From NCBI GenBank assembly GCA_017561935.1, contig JAFZBE010000063.1, positions 62,001 to 126,000 of the forward strand: DNA of 64,000 nt, read 5' to 3'. This document shows, piece after piece, positions 62,322 to 64,000 of the stretch (the first letter of the stretch is position 1; the number at the start of each line of letters is the position of its first letter). A program made the position numbers and the translations under genes. The stretch is from Bacteroidales bacterium (GTDB taxonomy: Bacteria; Bacteroidota; Bacteroidia; Bacteroidales; UBA3663). The notes under the pieces were generated by a model, which saw only the letters and a list, made by a program, of their open reading frames with translations, made no database searches and was not told the DNA's origin.

Positions 62322-64000
62322 ATGCAGGATAGCAAGCAGAAGATAGCAGCAAAGGCGTTTGCTGAGAAGTGGAAAGGCCATGGATATGAGAAGGGTGAGA
62401 GCCAGACGTTCTGGCTCGAATTGCTCCACAATGTGCTTGGCGTAGAAAATCCCTACGACATCATCACTTTCGAGAACCAGGTGCAGCTCTCTCACACCTC
62501 GTTCATCGATGCCTATATCATTCCCACCAAGGTGCTCATCGAGCAGAAATCCATCGACAAGGACCTGCGCAAGCCCGTCCCCCAGTCCGATGGCACGGCA
62601 CTCACTCCCTTCCAGCAGGCCAAGCGCTATGCCGCCGAGATGCCTTACTCGAAGCGTCCGCGTTGGGTGGTGACGTGCAACTTCCGCTCGTTCCTCATCT
62701 ACGACATGGAGCAGCCCAATGGCGAACCTGAAGAGCTGCTGCTCGAAAACCTCGAGCGCGAAGCCTACCGCCTGCAGTTCCTCGTCGATGAACGCAGCGA
62801 ACACCTACGGCGTGAGATGCAGGTGTCGATGCAGGCGGGCGAAATCGTGGGGCGCATCTACGACGCGCTGCTCAAGCAGTACGACGACGCTTCGCCCGAA
62901 GCCCTGCGCTGGCTCAACATCCTCTGCGTGCGCATCGTCTTCTGCCTCTATGCAGAGGATGCGGGCATCTTCGCACGTGACCAGTTCCACAACTACCTGG
63001 CGAAGTTCGATGCCGAGGGTATGCGAATGGCACTTTTCCAGCTTTTCGACACGTTGAACAAACCTATCGTCCGACGTAGCAAATTCCTTCGTGACGATCT
63101 GAAAGCCTTCCCCTATACCAATGGCGGCCTCTTCACCGAAGAGATCGAGATACCACAGTTCACCGACGAGCTGCGGCAGACGTTGCTGCAGAACGCTTCA
63201 CTCGACTTCGACTGGAGCGAAATCTCGCCTACCATCTTCGGCGCGGTGTTCGAATCGACACTCAACCCCGAGACGCGTCGCTCGGGAGGCATGCACTATA
63301 CCAGCATCGAAAACATCCACAAGGTCATCGACCCGCTATTCCTCGACGAGCTGCGCCACGAGTACGAAGCTGCACTCGAAGAGAAGATTGAGAAGCAGCG
63401 TGCCCGTCGCCTCGATGCCCTACAGGACAAGCTGGCCTCGCTAACCTTCTTCGATCCTGCGTGCGGTTCGGGCAACTTCCTCACCGAAACTTACCTCAGT
63501 CTGCGCCGCTTGGAGAATGACATCATCCGCGAGCGTCATCACGGACAGACTATGCTCGGCGAGTTCGCCAACCCCATCAAGGTCAGCATCGACCAGTTCT
63601 ATGGCATCGAGATCAACGATTTCGCCGTCACCGTGGCCACCACCGCCCTGTGGATCAGCGAAGCGCAGATGCTCTCCATGACCGAACGCATCATCCAGCA
63701 GGACATCGACTTCCTCCCCCTCAAGACCTACACGAACATCGTCGAAGGCAACGCCCTCCGCATCGATTGGGAAAGCGTTGTGCCCAAGGAACGGCTGAAC
63801 TATATCATTGGCAATCCACCGTTTGTGGGATATTCATTGCAAAGCAAAGAGCAAAAAGAAGATATACTGAGCGTTTTCGTTGACGAAAAAGGCAAACCAT
63901 TTAAGACCGCAGGCAAGATTGACTATGTGGCTGGATGGTATTACAAGGCATCCAAACTGATGCAGCATACCAACATTCGTGCTGCATTGGTATCAACGAA
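62322..64000 (+). CDS. MmeI-like type IIG/IIL restriction-modification enzyme, N-terminal part (partial)
   Basis: 559 codons are open from ATG 62322 to the window end. The N-terminal region FENQVQLSHTSFIDAYIIPT and KVLIEQKSIDKDL contains D-(x)n-ExK (Asp in FIDAY, EQK), a PD-(D/E)xK nuclease signature as in MmeI. A helical spacer follows (~150-360). The methylase has SAM motif I FFDPACGSGNFLTETY and motif IV IIGNPPFVGYS, hence adenine-N6 methylation. The target-recognition domain should lie beyond the edge. A single polypeptide with nuclease and methylase would cut foreign DNA and protect its own. A methylase-only relative is possible, but the nuclease residues are visible. Confidence 0.88.
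   Translation, partial: MQDSKQKIAAKAFAEKWKGHGYEKGESQTFWLELLHNVLGVENPYDIITFENQVQLSHTSFIDAYIIPTKVLIEQKSIDKDLRKPVPQSDGTALTPFQQAKRYAAEMPYSKRPRWVVTCNFRSFLIYDMEQPNGEPEELLLENLEREAYRLQFLVDERSEHLRREMQVSMQAGEIVGRIYDALLKQYDDASPEALRWLNILCVRIVFCLYAEDAGIFARDQFHNYLAKFDAEGMRMALFQLFDTLNKPIVRRSKFLRDDLKAFPYTNGGLFTEEIEIPQFTDELRQTLLQNASLDFDWSEISPTIFGAVFESTLNPETRRSGGMHYTSIENIHKVIDPLFLDELRHEYEAALEEKIEKQRARRLDALQDKLASLTFFDPACGSGNFLTETYLSLRRLENDIIRERHHGQTMLGEFANPIKVSIDQFYGIEINDFAVTVATTALWISEAQMLSMTERIIQQDIDFLPLKTYTNIVEGNALRIDWESVVPKERLNYIIGNPPFVGYSLQSKEQKEDILSVFVDEKGKPFKTAGKIDYVAGWYYKASKLMQHTNIRAALVST

Overview
The window looks like a chromosomal segment of a Bacteroidales bacterium, most likely Prevotellaceae. At least twenty genes or operons have the Bacteroidota -7 promoter element TAnnTTTG (usually TATCTTTG or TATATTTG) just upstream. 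There is also a hybrid two-component regulator fused to an AraC domain, a protein with a type IX secretion (T9SS) sorting domain, and a trpBEGDCFA operon, all typical of the group. No rRNA or tRNA gene was found. Both ends cut a gene: the last 43 codons of a formylglycine-generating-enzyme-fold protein at the left, and the first 559 codons of an MmeI-like restriction-methylase at the right.

Left accessory region (1-13.4 kb). The left-edge gene tail looks like the variable region of a diversity-generating retroelement (DGR) target. It is followed by a five-gene cluster: three consecutive dynamin-like GTPases (the second carries C-terminal ankyrin repeats), a small two-helix membrane protein and a small beta-rich protein. 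This is the best candidate for a little-described, possibly anti-phage or membrane-remodelling, system. After it come an IS66 transposase remnant, a 47-aa zinc-ribbon protein, a DUF3791/DUF3990/small-protein cassette resembling a toxin-antitoxin module, two promoters whose genes are cut off after 17 and 10 codons, and an AAA/DUF4143 ATPase. Two promoters here are preceded by direct repeats spaced exactly 32 bp apart.

13.4-34.4 kb. A structured leader precedes a secreted DUF1593 nucleoside-hydrolase-like protein and a lipoprotein nitroreductase. A convergent three-gene operon encodes a membrane-anchored von Willebrand A (vWA) protein, a large Tubulin_2-type GTPase and a 1158-aa membrane protein with a papain-like protease domain. 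The overlapping genes suggest one machine, the second candidate system. Next are an SGNH hydrolase, a DUF362 lipoprotein, a hybrid two-component regulator with no polysaccharide-utilisation locus beside it, and two divergent POT-family peptide transporters.

34.4-47.5 kb is mostly housekeeping: hpt, adk, ruvX-def-recA, a T9SS cargo protein, rlmN, a PpiD-like chaperone, a CorC/HlyC-type protein with lptC, thyA overlapping a sugar-phosphate transferase, and trmO.

47.6-54.5 kb is the complete trp operon. It is preceded by a leader peptide with three consecutive Trp codons and by mutually exclusive hairpins, a classic attenuator. 54.5-61.2 kb is an RND efflux operon (periplasmic adaptor, permease, TolC-like channel) with a DUF4421 protein at its end. 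A 1-kb non-coding stretch then carries about ten degenerate units at a 41-42 bp period and a long AT-rich inverted repeat, followed by the restriction-methylase gene that runs off the right edge.
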